A stretch of 64,000 bases of DNA from Steromphala cineraria (GCA_916613615.1 OU744723.1:60706239-60770238), one strand, 5' to 3'; shown: positions 25,577 to 36,968, numbered from the stretch's first letter. Translations and numbers: made by a program. The notes: generated by a model from the letters alone, not told the origin.

Positions 25577-26270
25577 CATTCACTAAACCTTGTATGACTA
25601 GTCTATTCAATAAAAAGCTCATAGATATGCCTTGTGTAAACCATGCAGTTATGAAGAAAGCTATGTTTATGTTGTATTATTATTTCCAATGTTTCATGAA
25701 TATGCGAACAAAGTTAAAATCCAACAGGAAGAAAGAAAGAACCATTTCCTCTACTGATCATCAGCTTTTTATTACATCTATGTTTATTTAAGAACAAAAA
25801 CTAAATTTTCAGGACCAATCATAAGGAATTTAACAGATATATAAATGTTGTAGAGGTCAAGAACATATCAAAGAGCAACCCTGTGAGTTGTTGGGAGTCA
25901 TATATGCACATATGTTGGGAGTTTTTGATTTACAAACAAATATCATGTCGTCTACGTTTGTATATAAGAAAATAAATATGTGGTTAAAATCATGTAGCGG
26001 GTTAGCAACTAATGAACAAACACTATAACCTGAGCTATTATCAAGGCAAAAAAGATTGAAAAGAGTATTTCTGTCTCACTAACATACAACTAGTATACTG
26101 ATGATCATCTCACAGGGTGTTTGCATCCCTATTTTGCATCCAGTTGCATTGGTGAATGATGCATATAGCTGCATGACGTCACAGATCAAAGTTTACAAGA
26201 AATGCATGACGTCACAGGTTAATTTTAGTATAGGTCGTGGTAATCTATTATGGATAATATTCATATGGAT
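25577..26270. other. Unannotated stretch after the tandem duplication
   Basis: No gene was recognised. The words gtagaggtcaagaacatatc near 25850 echo the spacer between the two duplication copies at 24734. Confidence 0.4.
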
Positions 26271-26271
26271 A

Positions 26272-26400
26272 TTACCCTTTCTACTGAGAATCCAATAAAT
26301 TTGGGAGGAAATTAACTGATCTGCAGTAGCCGAAGTTAAAAACATACCGTAATTGAAAATAATTTGGTTAATAGTACATCGTTGAATTTAATTGGTTCAC
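26272..26400. repeat. Repeat shared with 23600-23760
   Basis: Second copy of the block described at 23600. Confidence 0.8.
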
Positions 26401-26642
26401 AAGCGAGTCGGTATGTATCGACAATGAACACATATGATATTATCATGAATAAACTTTGAATTTGGGTAAGCTTTGTGTTATCGTAAATTTAATCGCAGCT
26501 GATTATTTTCTCTGACCTACCCACATTATCATTTGATCTAGATAAAAACTAAAATCCTATGCATGATAATATGGCAAGTTATTCTTTGATCATCTCCATG
26601 TAAATATTCACTTTTATTGATTCAAACAGGAATGATGTTTAG

Positions 26643-26909
26643 TCACCTGATACCAGTCTGAAAGAACATGTGAAGAAAATAGAGAAGACCATTGCTGAAG
26701 TTCATGCTCACTTTCAAGCTCAAGAACAGAAGAACACGGCAGTTTTGTCTAGCCTAATCACCCGAACTAGAAGTGAAGCCGGAAATCTGAAGAGAAGTCA
26801 TAAAGATACAAATTCAAATTCAATGTTCCATCGCTGGAAGAAAAAGGTTATCTGAACTAGGTGCACGTGTCAATGCAACTCAATCAATTAGACATGTAGA
26901 CGAACTTAG
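26643..26909 (+). pseudogene. Decayed C1q-gene coiled-coil exon on the plus strand
   Basis: From 26643 the sequence reads SPDTSLKEHVKKIEKT, then HFQAQEQKNTAVLSSL. This matches the conserved start of all five C1q-gene coiled coils on the minus strand (SLQEHVKKLDEM, QAQEQKxxAVLSSLLSQL). The C-terminal part survives after a frameshift as LSELGARVNATQ, then HVDELRA (compare ELRAKHN in the intact genes). The signal-peptide codons are missing or unreadable, no C1q exon was found downstream, and the exon runs straight into the 54-bp minisatellite. It is an inverted, dead relative of the array. Confidence 0.75.
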
Positions 26910-27688
26910 AGCCCCCCACAATCTAGGAATCGTCTTCACAGTTGATAAGAAAGTCATATCAACAGCCCCCCACAATCTAGGAATCGTCTTCACAGTTGAT
27001 AAGAAAGTCATATCATCAGCCCTCCACAATCTAGGAAACTTCTTCACAGTTGATAAGAAAGTCATACCAACAGCCCTACACAATCTAGGAATCGTCTTCA
27101 CAGTTGATAAGAAAGTCATATCAAAAGCCCTCCACAATCTAGTAATCGTCTTCACAGTTGATAAGAAAGTCATATCAACAGCCCTCCACAATCTAGGAAT
27201 CGTCTTCACAGTTGATAAGAAAGTCATATCAACAGCCCTCCACAATCTAGGAATCTTCTTCACAGTTGATTAGAAAGTCATACCAACAGCCCTCCACAAT
27301 CTAGGAATCTTCTTCACAGTTAGTAAGAAAGTCATACCAACAGCCCTTTACAATCTAGGAATCGTCTTCACAGTTGATAAGAAAGTCATACCAACAGCCC
27401 CTCACATTCTAGGAATCGTCTTCACAGTTGATAAGAAAGTCATACCAACAGCCCCTGACATTCTAGGAATCGTCTTCACAGTTGATAAGAAAGTCATATC
27501 AACAGCCCCTCAAATTCTAGGAATCATCTTCACAGTTGATAAGAAAGTCATATCAACAGCCCCTCACATTCTAGGAATCGTCTTCACAGTTGATTAGAAA
27601 GTCATATCAACAGCCCCCACATTCTAGGAATCGTCTTCACAGTTGATTAGAAAGTCATATCAACAGCCCCTCACATTCTAGGAATCGT
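26910..27688. repeat. 54-bp minisatellite, about 14.4 copies
   Basis: The unit contains aatctaggaatcgtcttcac + agttgataagaaagtcatat + caacagccct. Starts of aatctagg fall every 54 bp from 26920 to 27675, with one unit of 53. A cattctagg variant takes over from about 27404. Read in the frame of the preceding coiled-coil remnant, each unit encodes 18 residues (LGIVFTVDKKVISTALHN). Seven units are open before a TAG near 27270. The long minus-strand frame over the same bases is a shadow. Confidence 0.96.
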
Positions 27689-27997
27689 CCCTTTTATTAT
27701 ATAATTGAGGGTGAGATACTCTGTTCTATCAGTGAAATAAACCCTCTATCTGGCTAAAGTGACGATAACCTTTATTGTCACTCTGCTGAGTGGTGATAAA
27801 CTTTATCACCACTCGAGTGATGTCAAGTTCAAGAGTTTGACGTCATGTAACAATGGTCTGACGCCATGAATTCTCATATGACGTCATAATGTTACCGCGG
27901 TGACGGGCTCTTCCAAGAGGCCGCTCAACATAAAACTTACTTTTTTGGACGTAATTAGAAGGATTTCATCATATAAAAAAATAGAATATCTTTCAAT
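27689..27997. repeat. Palindrome-rich stretch
   Basis: It contains a 27-base near-perfect palindrome at 27788-27814 (gagtggtgataaa, one base, then its complement) and gtgacgataacctttattgtcac just before it. The word tgacgtca or tgacgtcat recurs at about 27838 and 27880. No gene seen. Confidence 0.6.
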
Positions 27998-28332
27998 TCT
28001 TGACTAATACCATGTTTACCTCATCATGTAAGGTAGAAAATTTAACTTTTTTCACTTGTGGCTGCGCCACTCGCAAAAATATAAACTTTCCACCTCACTC
28101 GATGCATCTTCCTACGCAGAGCCTAAAAGGCCAGTTTCCAAACTGTCGTTTTATGCCTTGCTGCAGAGACTTTACTTTTCTGTGCTGCTATAGTGGCCCT
28201 ACAGAGTAGAGAGCCAGCACAGAAAACTCAAGGCTATGCAGCAAGGCATAACATGACAGTTTGGAAACTGGCCTTTTAGGCTCTGCGTAGGAAGATGCAC
28301 TCGATGAGATAAACATGGTATTAGTCAAGAAA
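27998..28332. mobile_element. Long foldback element, about 120-bp stem
   Basis: The left arm starts ttcttgactaataccatgtt and includes cttcctacgcagagcctaaa and aggccagtttccaaactgtc. The right arm is its reverse complement, ending at about 28332. The arms surround a short loop near 28190-28212. The left arm has about 70 extra bases (about 28025-28095) absent from the right arm. Frames inside are shadows. Confidence 0.9.
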
Positions 28333-28493
28333 GGACATATATCCTCTATATATATAGTTGACCAGTGAGATTTTAAGTTTTAATACCACGCATTTAAAAT
28401 CAGGATACAGTAGTAACACTGAATCACATTTCATTATGCTTTTTGTGTAAAACAGATTTATATGTATATTGAACTATGTAGTACTATACAATG

Positions 28494-28545
28494 TACTATA
28501 GGCCTGAGGCCTCTAAGTATTGAATAAAGATTGATTGATTGATTG
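28494..28545 (+). repeat. LINE 3' terminus with GATTG tail
   Basis: The sequence ataggcctgaggcctctaag + attgaataaagattgattga is a 3' end of the family also seen at 13150 (minus) and 57580. Confidence 0.65.
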
Positions 28546-28727
28546 ACAGGCACACAACCATATGTCATTTTTGATCTGATGATCAAAATAATCTGGATTT
28601 TGAATGATTAATGTTGTTGCCCTAATTAGCAGTTTGAATTTATTATTTGTTATCTCTTGTCTTTCACATACCTAAATTTTTTGCAGAAGATAGAAGAATA
28701 GGTTTTAAGGGCATTTATTTATATAAT

Positions 28728-28895
28728 ATATTTGGGGTCACAGGGTCACCAAAGCTATAAATTATTCTCCTCACTAGTCAAGGAGAATACACACAAGGTT
28801 TCTGCTTTCTTGAGAAGATGAAAACGGTTTGGAAGACGTGGCCACAGGGTCATTCAAGCTGTAAATGATAATCCTCCCTAGCCACGGAGTATGTA
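28728..28895. repeat. CACAGGGTCA repeat pair
   Basis: The sequence cacagggtcaccaaagctat + aaattattctcctcactag occurs near 28739. A related cacagggtcattcaagctgt + aaatgataatcctccctag occurs near 28845. Further copies lie at about 29675-29720 and 52025-52080. Dispersed family of unknown type. Confidence 0.65.
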
Positions 28896-28907
28896 CATGT
28901 ATGTAAT

Positions 28908-29053
28908 GGATAACACCCACATGAGAGGGTGTTCTAGCTAAGAGAGGCCTTTGCCATAGGGAAGGCCCGAGTGCGCGTTAGCACACAAGGGGCTTCCCGT
29001 AGGCTGAGTCCTCTCTTTGCTAGAACGCCCGAGGATGAGGGTGTTATCTATCT
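28908..29053. mobile_element. Foldback/MITE-like element
   Basis: The terminal inverted repeat gataacaccc...gttctagctaagagagg pairs with cctctctttgctagaacgcc...agggtgttatc. A GC-rich inner inverted pair (aagggaaggcccgag-like) lies between. No ORF. Confidence 0.8.
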
Positions 29054-29364
29054 TATATACCGAAAACCTCACAAATAATCATTTTTATGACTTTTCTAAC
29101 CGATGTCCGAAGCTAAGCGTTTGATTTTAACCAACTAGAATTTAGTGTGGTTTAATTGAACAGCCCCGAAAACAATTATCACATGATCATCCATAACAAT
29201 GTCCAAGGGTCATGTTTTCTTTAATTCACAAACCGTCAACTGAATATTATTGCGTTGATTTAACTGATAATTCAAAAGGAGAAACAGCCTTAAATATCAC
29301 ATGTACCAAAATATGAACCTAGTTATAAAAGGGTATAAGAATGCTATCCAACCATCTCATCAGG

Positions 29365-29431
29365 CGTGGTGTAGTGGGTATGACCGTCGGCTTTGGCGTA
29401 GCGGGCATGATAGACACGGGTTAGAGACGGC
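29365..29431 (+). repeat. tRNA-like (SINE head) relic
   Basis: The word tggtgtagtgggtatgac resembles an A box, and gacacgggttagagac resembles a decayed B box (GGTTCGAxTC). No acceptor-stem pairing was found. More likely a SINE fragment than a tRNA gene. Confidence 0.3.
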
Positions 29432-29868
29432 ATATTGCCAAATCATTTGCAGTGTGGAAATATATTTCAGAGTTATTTTTCATAAGTTTAACTTAGAAGA
29501 ACGTTGAATTTAATAGAAAATCAGATCACTTGTGTTAAATAAATAGTTTTTTTCAAATAGTGTTAAATGGACCTAAAGGTATATACACGAGATTTCAGCA
29601 TGCTGGGCTTGATGCTTCTGGAGGAGAAGACGAAAATTAGTTTAAAGGATGTAGCCCATGTTGCACTTACCAGGGGCCACAGGGTCACCAAAGCTATAAA
29701 TTATATTCCTTGCTAGGTGTCGAGCTATTGGTCATGATGCTCCTGGAGGAGAAGTGGAAATTTTTAGAAGCATCAAACGGATGGAAGCTGCCCTACAACA
29801 TGCCATGGTATATGCGCATCTGGCATTTCAGGCCAAATGCGCTATAAATGGAAGAAACAGGGAATGGT

Positions 29869-30254
29869 TTAGTTAGCGTTTAATAGCACAATGCCAAATT
29901 TACAGAAGTGCTTATCAAGATAAACATTCGTAGTTGGAGCAATCCAAATGGACTGGCCTTTCTGTAGTTTTACCATGGCCATGGTCGAGGTGGTTTCATG
30001 TTGATGGTCTGAGGGTCTTCCGAAGGCTTGGTCAATGTAATGGTGGTCTTTGTGTATAGCGAATACAAAAGCAGCTCTAGGACTTTGGTAAGCAAAATCG
30101 ATCCAAATCTGATAGGTGCCATCCATTGGAATGGTTACTTTGCCAGTGCTTTTATTATACACTCCTGTGCTATACATAATAGTATCAAAAACTATAGGTT
30201 CATCAGCTGTAGCATTCTTCCCGTTTGACAATGATCCCTGGAACCCAATAAAAC
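29869..30254 (-). CDS. C1q gene 1, exon 2 (C1q domain)
   Basis: It starts after gcttgttttcag^ and ends with NAN and TAA at 29869-29871. Genes 2-5 end in NAH instead, because the duplicated segment begins within the last codons here. Confidence 0.92.
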
Positions 30255-31787
30255 CTGAAAACAAGCATAAACAACAATGAGAAACGTACGCTATTCATAA
30301 CTATGAAACGGAAGATATGGATGATACTAAACAACCATCAATGTAATACTACTTTTCATTTAGGTAGGAACGATTTTATTAAATAAAGCGTAGGCTGTGA
30401 CATCAAAAATGCATTTTGCTAATTCACTAGTTTAATATTATTGTATAAATAGTTCACTTTGGTATCACGGGCGAGTAATAAATCATTAAATATACCCTGT
30501 TCTTGATAAAGATGTATCTGTATTTCACTAATGATCAGTGAGATGTATTACTTTTTTTAATATATTATCTTGACTCCCGATATTACATATATGCAACGGC
30601 TCTACTTTAATACCCTGGCTAACATCTACACGGTTTGTTTATAACTTATGGGGAAATGGTCAAATAGCTCGATGCAATGTGTTCACAATGAAATATCAAC
30701 CAGCTTTCAAACAGTAGTAAATTTTAGCACTCTCCCTCTAAGGGTAAAATAGATGAGCACGCTTAAGTTAAACTTTTTCTATCTTTCTACTCTTCTAGTT
30801 TAAAAACCTCGCCTAATGTACGTTTTCTTATCGTGAAAATCTGGGGTTTCCAGAATATGTGCTATCAATATCGGGGCAACTCGGCTGCCAATTCCGTGTT
30901 TTGATTGAGTATTTTTAGATAGCGCAAAGGTGATAGATCAGGGCCCCAAGCGCCGAGTTGGCTTAATTTCATGCTTCTATTAAGTGGACTGTCAGATAAT
31001 TCGTTTTATGCTGGGACAGGATTATTGTATGTATTATTAACCGTGTGTGTTCATATGCATTTTGAAAACATGTCACTACGTTTTGAACCCGCTCTATTGG
31101 CTGTCATATTATTTAAAAGAGCAAAACCTCTTGATTTAAAACGTTTCAATGAATAATATAAAATATTATGTATTTGATTTCATAGTTTGCTATGGACTTA
31201 CCATTGGGATTAGGACGATTTTCAAAGTTCTCAAACTTGGATTTAGTTCCCTCCAACTCTACAACAACATTGTTGTGTTTTACTCGTAGTTCATCTAAAT
31301 CCAGAACTGTTGCATTATAACTGGCCCATAATTTGAATAATTCTTCATCTTCGACCTTTAGTTTTAGACTAGTTAATTCCAAGTTTAAAACAGTTTCATT
31401 ATGACTTGCCCACAGTTTGGATAACTCTGCATCTTTCTCTTCCAGTTTTTTGACAGTTGATTCCAGCTTCATAACAGTTTCATTGCGACTTGCCCAAAAG
31501 TTGGATAACTCCGCATCCCTTTTCTCTAATTTTAGATTAGTTTCATTTTGACTTATCTTCAGATGTTCAAGTTCATCGGATGTTTGAGCTAGCTGAGACA
31601 GTAGGTGAGATAATATGGTCCTGAGGCTCTGTTCTTGAGCTTGGGAGTGAGACTGCATTTCAGCTAACATCTCGTCTAGTTTCTTCACATGTTCTTGTAG
31701 ACTAGCATCAGGTGTCTGAACATCACTACTGGTTGAATGATGAATAACCAATATTAATACAGAGATGATCAGCACGTAGTGTTCCAT
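29869..31787 (-). CDS. C1q-domain protein 1 (coiled coil + C1q), 2 exons
   Basis: CDS: complement of join(29869..30254, 31202..31787), 972 nt, 323 residues, with one 947-bp phase-1 intron (AATG^GTAAGT ... TTTTCAG^GT). Residues 1-21 are a signal peptide (MEHYVLIISVLILVIHHSTSS). Residues 28-185 or so are a coiled coil with repeats beginning FWASRNET, KLWASHNET and KLWASYNAT at 28-residue spacing. Residues 196-323 are a divergent C1q domain (FQGSLSNGKN, GKVTIPMDGTYQIWI, HFCKFGIVLL). C1q-domain proteins are secreted trimers or higher oligomers that act as recognition lectins in molluscs. It is the first copy of a roughly 7-kb duplication with gene 2. Its coiled coil differs from gene 2 mainly in one block, about residues 52-105. 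No break was seen. Confidence 0.9.
31202..31787 (-). CDS. C1q gene 1, exon 1 (signal peptide + coiled coil)
   Basis: 195 codons plus one base. The start at 31787 is the first Met after a TATA box and is shared by gene 2. The frame runs on 17 codons into the intron, but GTAAGT at the NPNG junction is the donor used in all paralogues. Confidence 0.92.
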
Positions 31788-31821
31788 ATTGTCAGGCGAG
31801 AGAGTCTCGCTTGTTCTTATC

Positions 31822-31829
31822 TATTTATA
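31822..31829 (-). promoter_or_regulatory. TATA box of C1q gene 1
   Basis: TATAAATA on the minus strand, 35 bp upstream of the ATG. The implied 5' UTR is very short. Confidence 0.55.
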
Positions 31830-31854
31830 CAATACTTGGGTCAGGGAAATTTAA

Positions 31855-31887
31855 CAGCTGCCCTTAAGTTGTTCAAGTCTTGATAAG
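31855..31887 (-). promoter_or_regulatory. CAGCTG + TGATAAG module, C1q gene 1
   Basis: CAGCTG (E-box, 31855-31860) and plus-strand TGATAAG (GATA-type, 31881-31887), with starts 26 bp apart. The same pair lies upstream of all five genes. Confidence 0.55.
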
Positions 31888-32400
31888 TCCAAACCTATTC
31901 ATTATCAATGCATGTTAATAAATTATTGTACATTATTAGGATGTGCTCAAACAAGAAACATAGTTTAAGAACATTCACGTGATTAAAGTTTATTTCTGTT
32001 TGTTCATCAATTTGTGGATCCCAATTTTAACACAAAACATAGATATCTCATATACGGAATATCGTCAAACCAATAAGATAACATTCAGATGTGAAGATTA
32101 ATTCTAATCATATTTGTTATTACGATTGTTGTAAAAAGTGATAAGTCAATAACTTACCATTCAATATTCATTATCATATTTGTAATTTGCTCAAGATTTC
32201 TTGGAAATTTGACTTGTATTTATCAAAAATCTGTATCATTATATACTGTTATTCGGTAGCTGTAACACTCGGCTACGAATTAAACACAATATACGCAGGA
32301 ATCACAAATAATTTAAAATAACAAACATTATAACTTTATATCCTTTAACAAACACTCCATTTATAATCTAAGTCTATTCTCTTTTAGAAAGATAGTTCTT

Positions 32401-32673
32401 ATGGGGGCACAAATAACCAATCATGTAACAGTTGACAACCCATTCTGGAATGATGTTCTAGCTTTGTGGAATAAATATTATAAAAAACAACATATAATAA
32501 ATACATCTCTTCAAGAAGAGATATTAGCTGAGCCTTCATGGTTAAATCACCAGTTTAGCAATAGTAACCTGTTAATTGAGAATTGGTTCAATAGGGGCAT
32601 GCACACAATAAGAGAGATAGATAGATATCCTTTATTTCCTCTATCAGTTGAAGATTACATAGTTAAAAAATGA
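32401..32673 (+). pseudogene. LINE (L1/Tx1-like) ORF2 C-terminal fragment, copy A
   Basis: Open frame reading NPFWNDVLALWNKYY, then PSWLNHQFSNSNLLIENWF and NRGMHTIREI. This follows the L1/Tx1-type pattern (NPFWxDV...PLWxNxxI...F...WxxKGIxxIxDL). It has no RT core, so it is only a fragment. It ends 34 bp from an oppositely oriented LINE piece. Confidence 0.6.
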
Positions 32674-32706
32674 TATAAACAGGATATTTCACATAATACA
32701 ATTATT

Positions 32707-33960
32707 TTACAATAAATGTTTCCATTTGTTCACAGCATTTTTCCAAATATCATATTCCAATAAGTCTTCACAGAAGACAGGTATCTCGCCCAATAAAAAA
32801 CATAAAATAACATCTTCTTCATCTTTCAATAAAAAACGGACATCTCAACATTTAATTAATACATCAATTATGTCGTTAAAAAACCCTCTCTTTCATTACA
32901 AATGTTAATACAACATAACATGTTTAACAATATCATGAGCTGTAGTGGCACAGAGACATTCTTTAGAGTGTAATGGCTGGGTACCGACACGTATAAGGGT
33001 GGCAATATCAAAAACTTGTTTTTACACTCCTGGGCTAATTTCCATAAACGATGTTTAACGCCTGATCTTATATCTGACATATAGCGAGATAAAGATAATC
33101 TACGTTGTAGTTCCTCGAGTACAATCGGGTTATCTGCATGATTTTCTGTTTAACAACATTAGACCACTGAGTCTTGGGCATTAGTTTGGAGTTACAGATG
33201 TATTTCTCGATCTCACCAAAAAGATGATATTTGAATGCAAGATTAAGCATATTAAATATTGGGGACTTAGTCTCTCGTTTATTTGCTTGAATCATCCATA
33301 AACGGCTTTTATATTGCCCAATCCTTGTAAAGAAAAGTGTCTTAAAGATTAGAATTACACAGTTTACCTAGGAAAACAAGGGCTTGTTGTTCTATGTGTT
33401 TTTCAATAGAGATAAGACCAAGTGTGTCTCTTACATTGCATTTGCAAAAACCCTGTTTTTACTCGCAGAAGTATCGCTGAGTCATTTCTAGCATCTCATA
33501 TTCTTTTAGAGATAACTTGCCCCATACATGACAGCCAAATAAACCACAGGGTAAAATAACTCTTTTCCATATTCGTACAGCAGCTAAAGGGTTAAGGCCA
33601 CCAAAGTGTAGTTCGAACTCATGATTCACATTGCATAAGGTCCTAAGCTTATCACATGATTTTTGGTTACGCTCAACAGTGGACTTAGCCGTTGATTTTA
33701 AAACCCCAGCATAAACAATGGATGATTTAACTGGAAGCTGTACAACACCTAGATCGATTCAGAGTTAACATGATGTTTCGATGAACGTACAAGTGATAAA
33801 ACTGCACTTTTACATGCATTGTATCTGAGCTGTCCCTTGTTTGCATAATTTTCAGTGATACACAGTAAGTTTTGAAGGCCCGATGGGCTTCTGCTCAGTG
33901 AACTAGAATCATCTGCAAGGAGAATGCCGGGACATTTACTCCACGGTAGACAGTAATAAT
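32707..33960 (-). pseudogene. Decayed LINE RT to C terminus, copy A
   Basis: On the minus strand it begins near 33940 at the palm motif GILLADDSSSLSRSPSGLQN, then YNACKSAVLSLVRSS. It continues with breaks through KSSIVYAGVLKSTAKSTVE, CGLFGCHVWGKLSLKEYE, SLSRYMSDIRSGVKHRLWK, TLIRVGTQPLHSKECLC (zinc-knuckle-like region) and LEYDIWKNAVNKWKH before TAA at 32707. The fingers and everything upstream of the DD are missing. Several stops and frameshifts make it dead. Confidence 0.78.
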
Positions 33961-35120
33961 TAATATAACAGATTTTAACAGAGAGACTATCATTTCGTAT
34001 TGTTTCATATTTTTTTATCTAGATAAAACTGATTGTGGGTTATAGGTATGAACCAGTTATATACCATAGTATACCATTTATAGTCCATACCAGGTAAAGG
34101 ATATGATAAAAACAAGCTATTACAATTTATAGTTGATAATGTAGATAGAGGGAAGAACGGAATAAATAAACCTTTTTCCAGGTAAATGTCGCATCAACAT
34201 CGTGATGATATTTTGTCAAAAAATGTAGTAAAGGTTACAAATATGATTTATGAATAACTATGGCATTCTTTGAATTCAAAACAATGATTTAAACACATAT
34301 CTGTAATTAAGATCTGTAATTAAGATTAAGCAAATTACTCACCAACGTTTGAAAAGCTATCAACATAAAATGTTTTAATATCGTTAGTGCACATCAAAAA
34401 ACGGATGTTTTCAACTTAATCATGTTAAACTACGTTTTTACCAGCAAGGACTTGTTCAAGTTTGTTCAAAATAAAGAAATACTCGACAGAAAGCATTTTA
34501 TTTCTTTTTCCGTGAGTTAGTGCAAATATCATGTAATTTTGGATATGCTTTTTCAAATCAAATAAAAGATTAACAATTGTCCATGTGTATAAAAACATTT
34601 TCAAACATATTCTGAGATAATCTCGTCACTTGTGTTGATATTTGGAATTTGTTGATAGACAAATATATTTATTGTTATATTTGCGAAATTCAGCTTTTCT
34701 TAAATTGAAAAAAAAATATTCCATAAAATTCAGAACAATTACATTGCCTTGGCGAAAATGACTTTCATCTTAAGGTGTTGGTCAATTATTAAGGATTTTT
34801 TGGAGAAAAATAAAAAATTGTGGTTCCTAAATTTTGAGCCCTGGCCATTTATATCTCCTGCCGCAATTGTTATGGATAACTGTTAGTTATGAAATACGAA
34901 TATGTTAACGCAAACTGAATCTAAACTAAAATAGTGAAATTGCAACATTATCTTATACACCTTTAACCTTTGCTTAATTAGCTACATTGTATGGTATGTT
35001 CTTAGCTAAAGGATGATTCATTCATTTAACATTTAAAGAAAGCCAAATAAAAAACACATAACACATATCTCGTCAAACGACTTGTAAACAACATATTTTA
35101 CCAATAAAGAAAATAAAGTC
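33961..35120. other. Intergenic part of copy A
   Basis: No gene. The stretch about 34705-34960 is the source-like copy of a segment found moved to about 47669-47925 in copy B. Confidence 0.5.
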
Positions 35121-35124
35121 TTAT

Positions 35125-35260
35125 AAAGGTGAACTGAAATGGTCTATGGCCATTTTCTGGATTCATAAAAAGGGGCTTACAATTTAAAATTAGATTCTGA
35201 ATTTTACGGTAAACTGCCTAAATATGGCTTTAAAAATACACTGCCTAATTAGCCCTGTGG
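35125..35260. repeat. Dispersed repeat, copy 2
   Basis: The words gaactgaaatggtctatgg, attcat and aaaatacactgcctaattag are shared with 46290-46395 and, diverged, with 9964-10170. Confidence 0.6.
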
Positions 35261-36758
35261 TTAATGAAGCGTGTTCCCGGCATTGTCATCTAATGATCAT
35301 TTTTCAACGTGTAATTACACCTCTTTAATCGCTCATTTAACATACAAATATTCACATTTTTTTATATTCCGATAGCTTAGATATCCGAAGTCTCAATAAC
35401 GGTTTATTCAAGCCAATTATTATTGTATAAACGAGTAGTATTGCATATTTCAAAACCCTATAAAATGAAGCAACAAGGCTTCATCTTGATAAGACTGCCT
35501 TGTTCAATTGTCGCCGTTGTGGCTAGTCTTGTCTGGTTAAAGTGATAATCTGATGGTCTGTTCTATGCTAAATCTTGCATAACATACACTGATTATTATT
35601 TTCAGATGATTATTTCCGACGGTGACAAATAACAATTGTTTATATTTTCATTGACAAACCGAAAGTTTTCTACAATCGAATACCTACATAATGTTAAAGT
35701 TTTGTGAGTTTACTGCAATATAAAGATGTATTCTAAAGAAACCATTAGACAGTGGATAATTTTACCATGGTGATTTGAAAGTGGAGAAAATGTGAACGGT
35801 TATCTGTTATTTATTATGATATTTATTTTTTATGATGAAAAGATAGACGCCACAGTGGACAATCTATAGTAAGTCATGATAAATCTCCGTATTTTTACAA
35901 CACATATCAAGAATAAAATAATTAAACATTCTCCAGTGGTTGATCTATTTAGATATATGTAGTTTCGATTCGTATTGAAATTTCAACAATGTTATATTTG
36001 GAATCACACTGTTTTGCATATAACATTCCGCATTTTGGTACTGTCACACCCATCAAAGCGAATCCGACAACACAATCGACTCACCGTTTCATAAACAGAG
36101 TATTAGTACAGAGTATATCTTTCTTTCTGTTTTACTTGCTTTTGGTCTTTTTTTATGGATCGGAATTTAACACATAAATCGGTATGCTTTGAAGGAGGTT
36201 TGTCTTCAGACATTATGGTAGATACTCAAATGGAGACAAGCCCGGAGCGTTGGCTGGGCATCAAGCTCTAATGAGTCTTCAAAGCGTTCGTCTGTTAATT
36301 TTTGTGGAATTCTAAAAACCGGGTATCTAATTTTTGTGTACATTGTCTCAATTATATGTTCATTGCATTCCCATAGATAATGGTACTGGAGAAAATGATC
36401 TACATTCTTAGAAAATTGATTGCATAACCTCTTTTACTGTTAACATTGTTATAACCTCATTTGCAAGTGTAAGGAAACCTCTAATATAAAATGTGTACTT
36501 TCAGTCTAACCCTCCGACGATTTTCTCTATTCCTGTCTTAAAACACGAAATATGACCTCAATGCCCGAGAACAAAGCTGAGAAATTATTTTTTCACTAAC
36601 GGTGGTTCAATTGACCTATTGACATCACATTGTCACGACTGATTTTCTTCTGGCACAGAGTTATCATCTCCCATCATTTCAGGATTTATATCTCGTGGCC
36701 ATAACCTTTCATTCCTTCACATTCTCGTGCTATCTCAATAAATAGATAGTATTATATT
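35261..36758. other. Intergenic part of copy A
   Basis: No gene recognised. The sequence is shared with copy B at 46396-48100 except for indels. Confidence 0.45.
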
Positions 36759-36853
36759 GGTATTTTCATATCACATTCTGTATCAGCCTGAGAACTTTAG
36801 CTCGAGGGCTGATATTGGTCGAGGACTGATACCGAATGTGATATGAAAATACC
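36759..36853. mobile_element. 95-bp hairpin with GGTATTTTCATATCACATTC arms, copy A
   Basis: The arm ggtattttcatatcacattc + tgtatcagcc is inverted at the far end (gctgataccgaatgtgatat + gaaaatacc). The centre contains agctcgagggctgatattgg. The motif gggctgataca(gg) recurs at 41331, 41371 and 48596. Confidence 0.85.
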
Positions 36854-36968
36854 CATATCATACCATTTTATCATAAATACTTACCAAACAAACTACAAAA
36901 ACAATTGTAACATTTTAAAACATGTGGCTGATTTTATCCGTATTGATAACTAACACAATAGTGATACC

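Larger units (their letters stand above)
29874..36968. repeat. Segmental duplication, copy A
   Basis: Near-identical to 41530-48342, including C1q gene 1 or 2, its intron, the LINE pieces and a terminal hairpin. The left limit is where gcgtttaatagcacaatgcc begins. The right limit is gtgatacc at 36968, where the gypsy LTR starts. Internal differences: the coiled-coil block, many small indels, and a segment at about 34450-35025 that is missing from its place in copy B. Confidence 0.93.

Noticed and set aside
26880..27263. 127-codon minus-strand repeat protein (MKKIPRLWRAVDMTFLSTVK-like units)
   Set aside because: It is the antisense of the 54-bp minisatellite. The plus frame is continuous with a real coding relic and explains the array better.
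26910..27688. CRISPR-like array
   Set aside because: Units are contiguous 54-bp repeats without unique spacers, in animal DNA.
29365..29431. Functional tRNA gene
   Set aside because: No acceptor stem and a decayed B box; kept only as a weak SINE relic.
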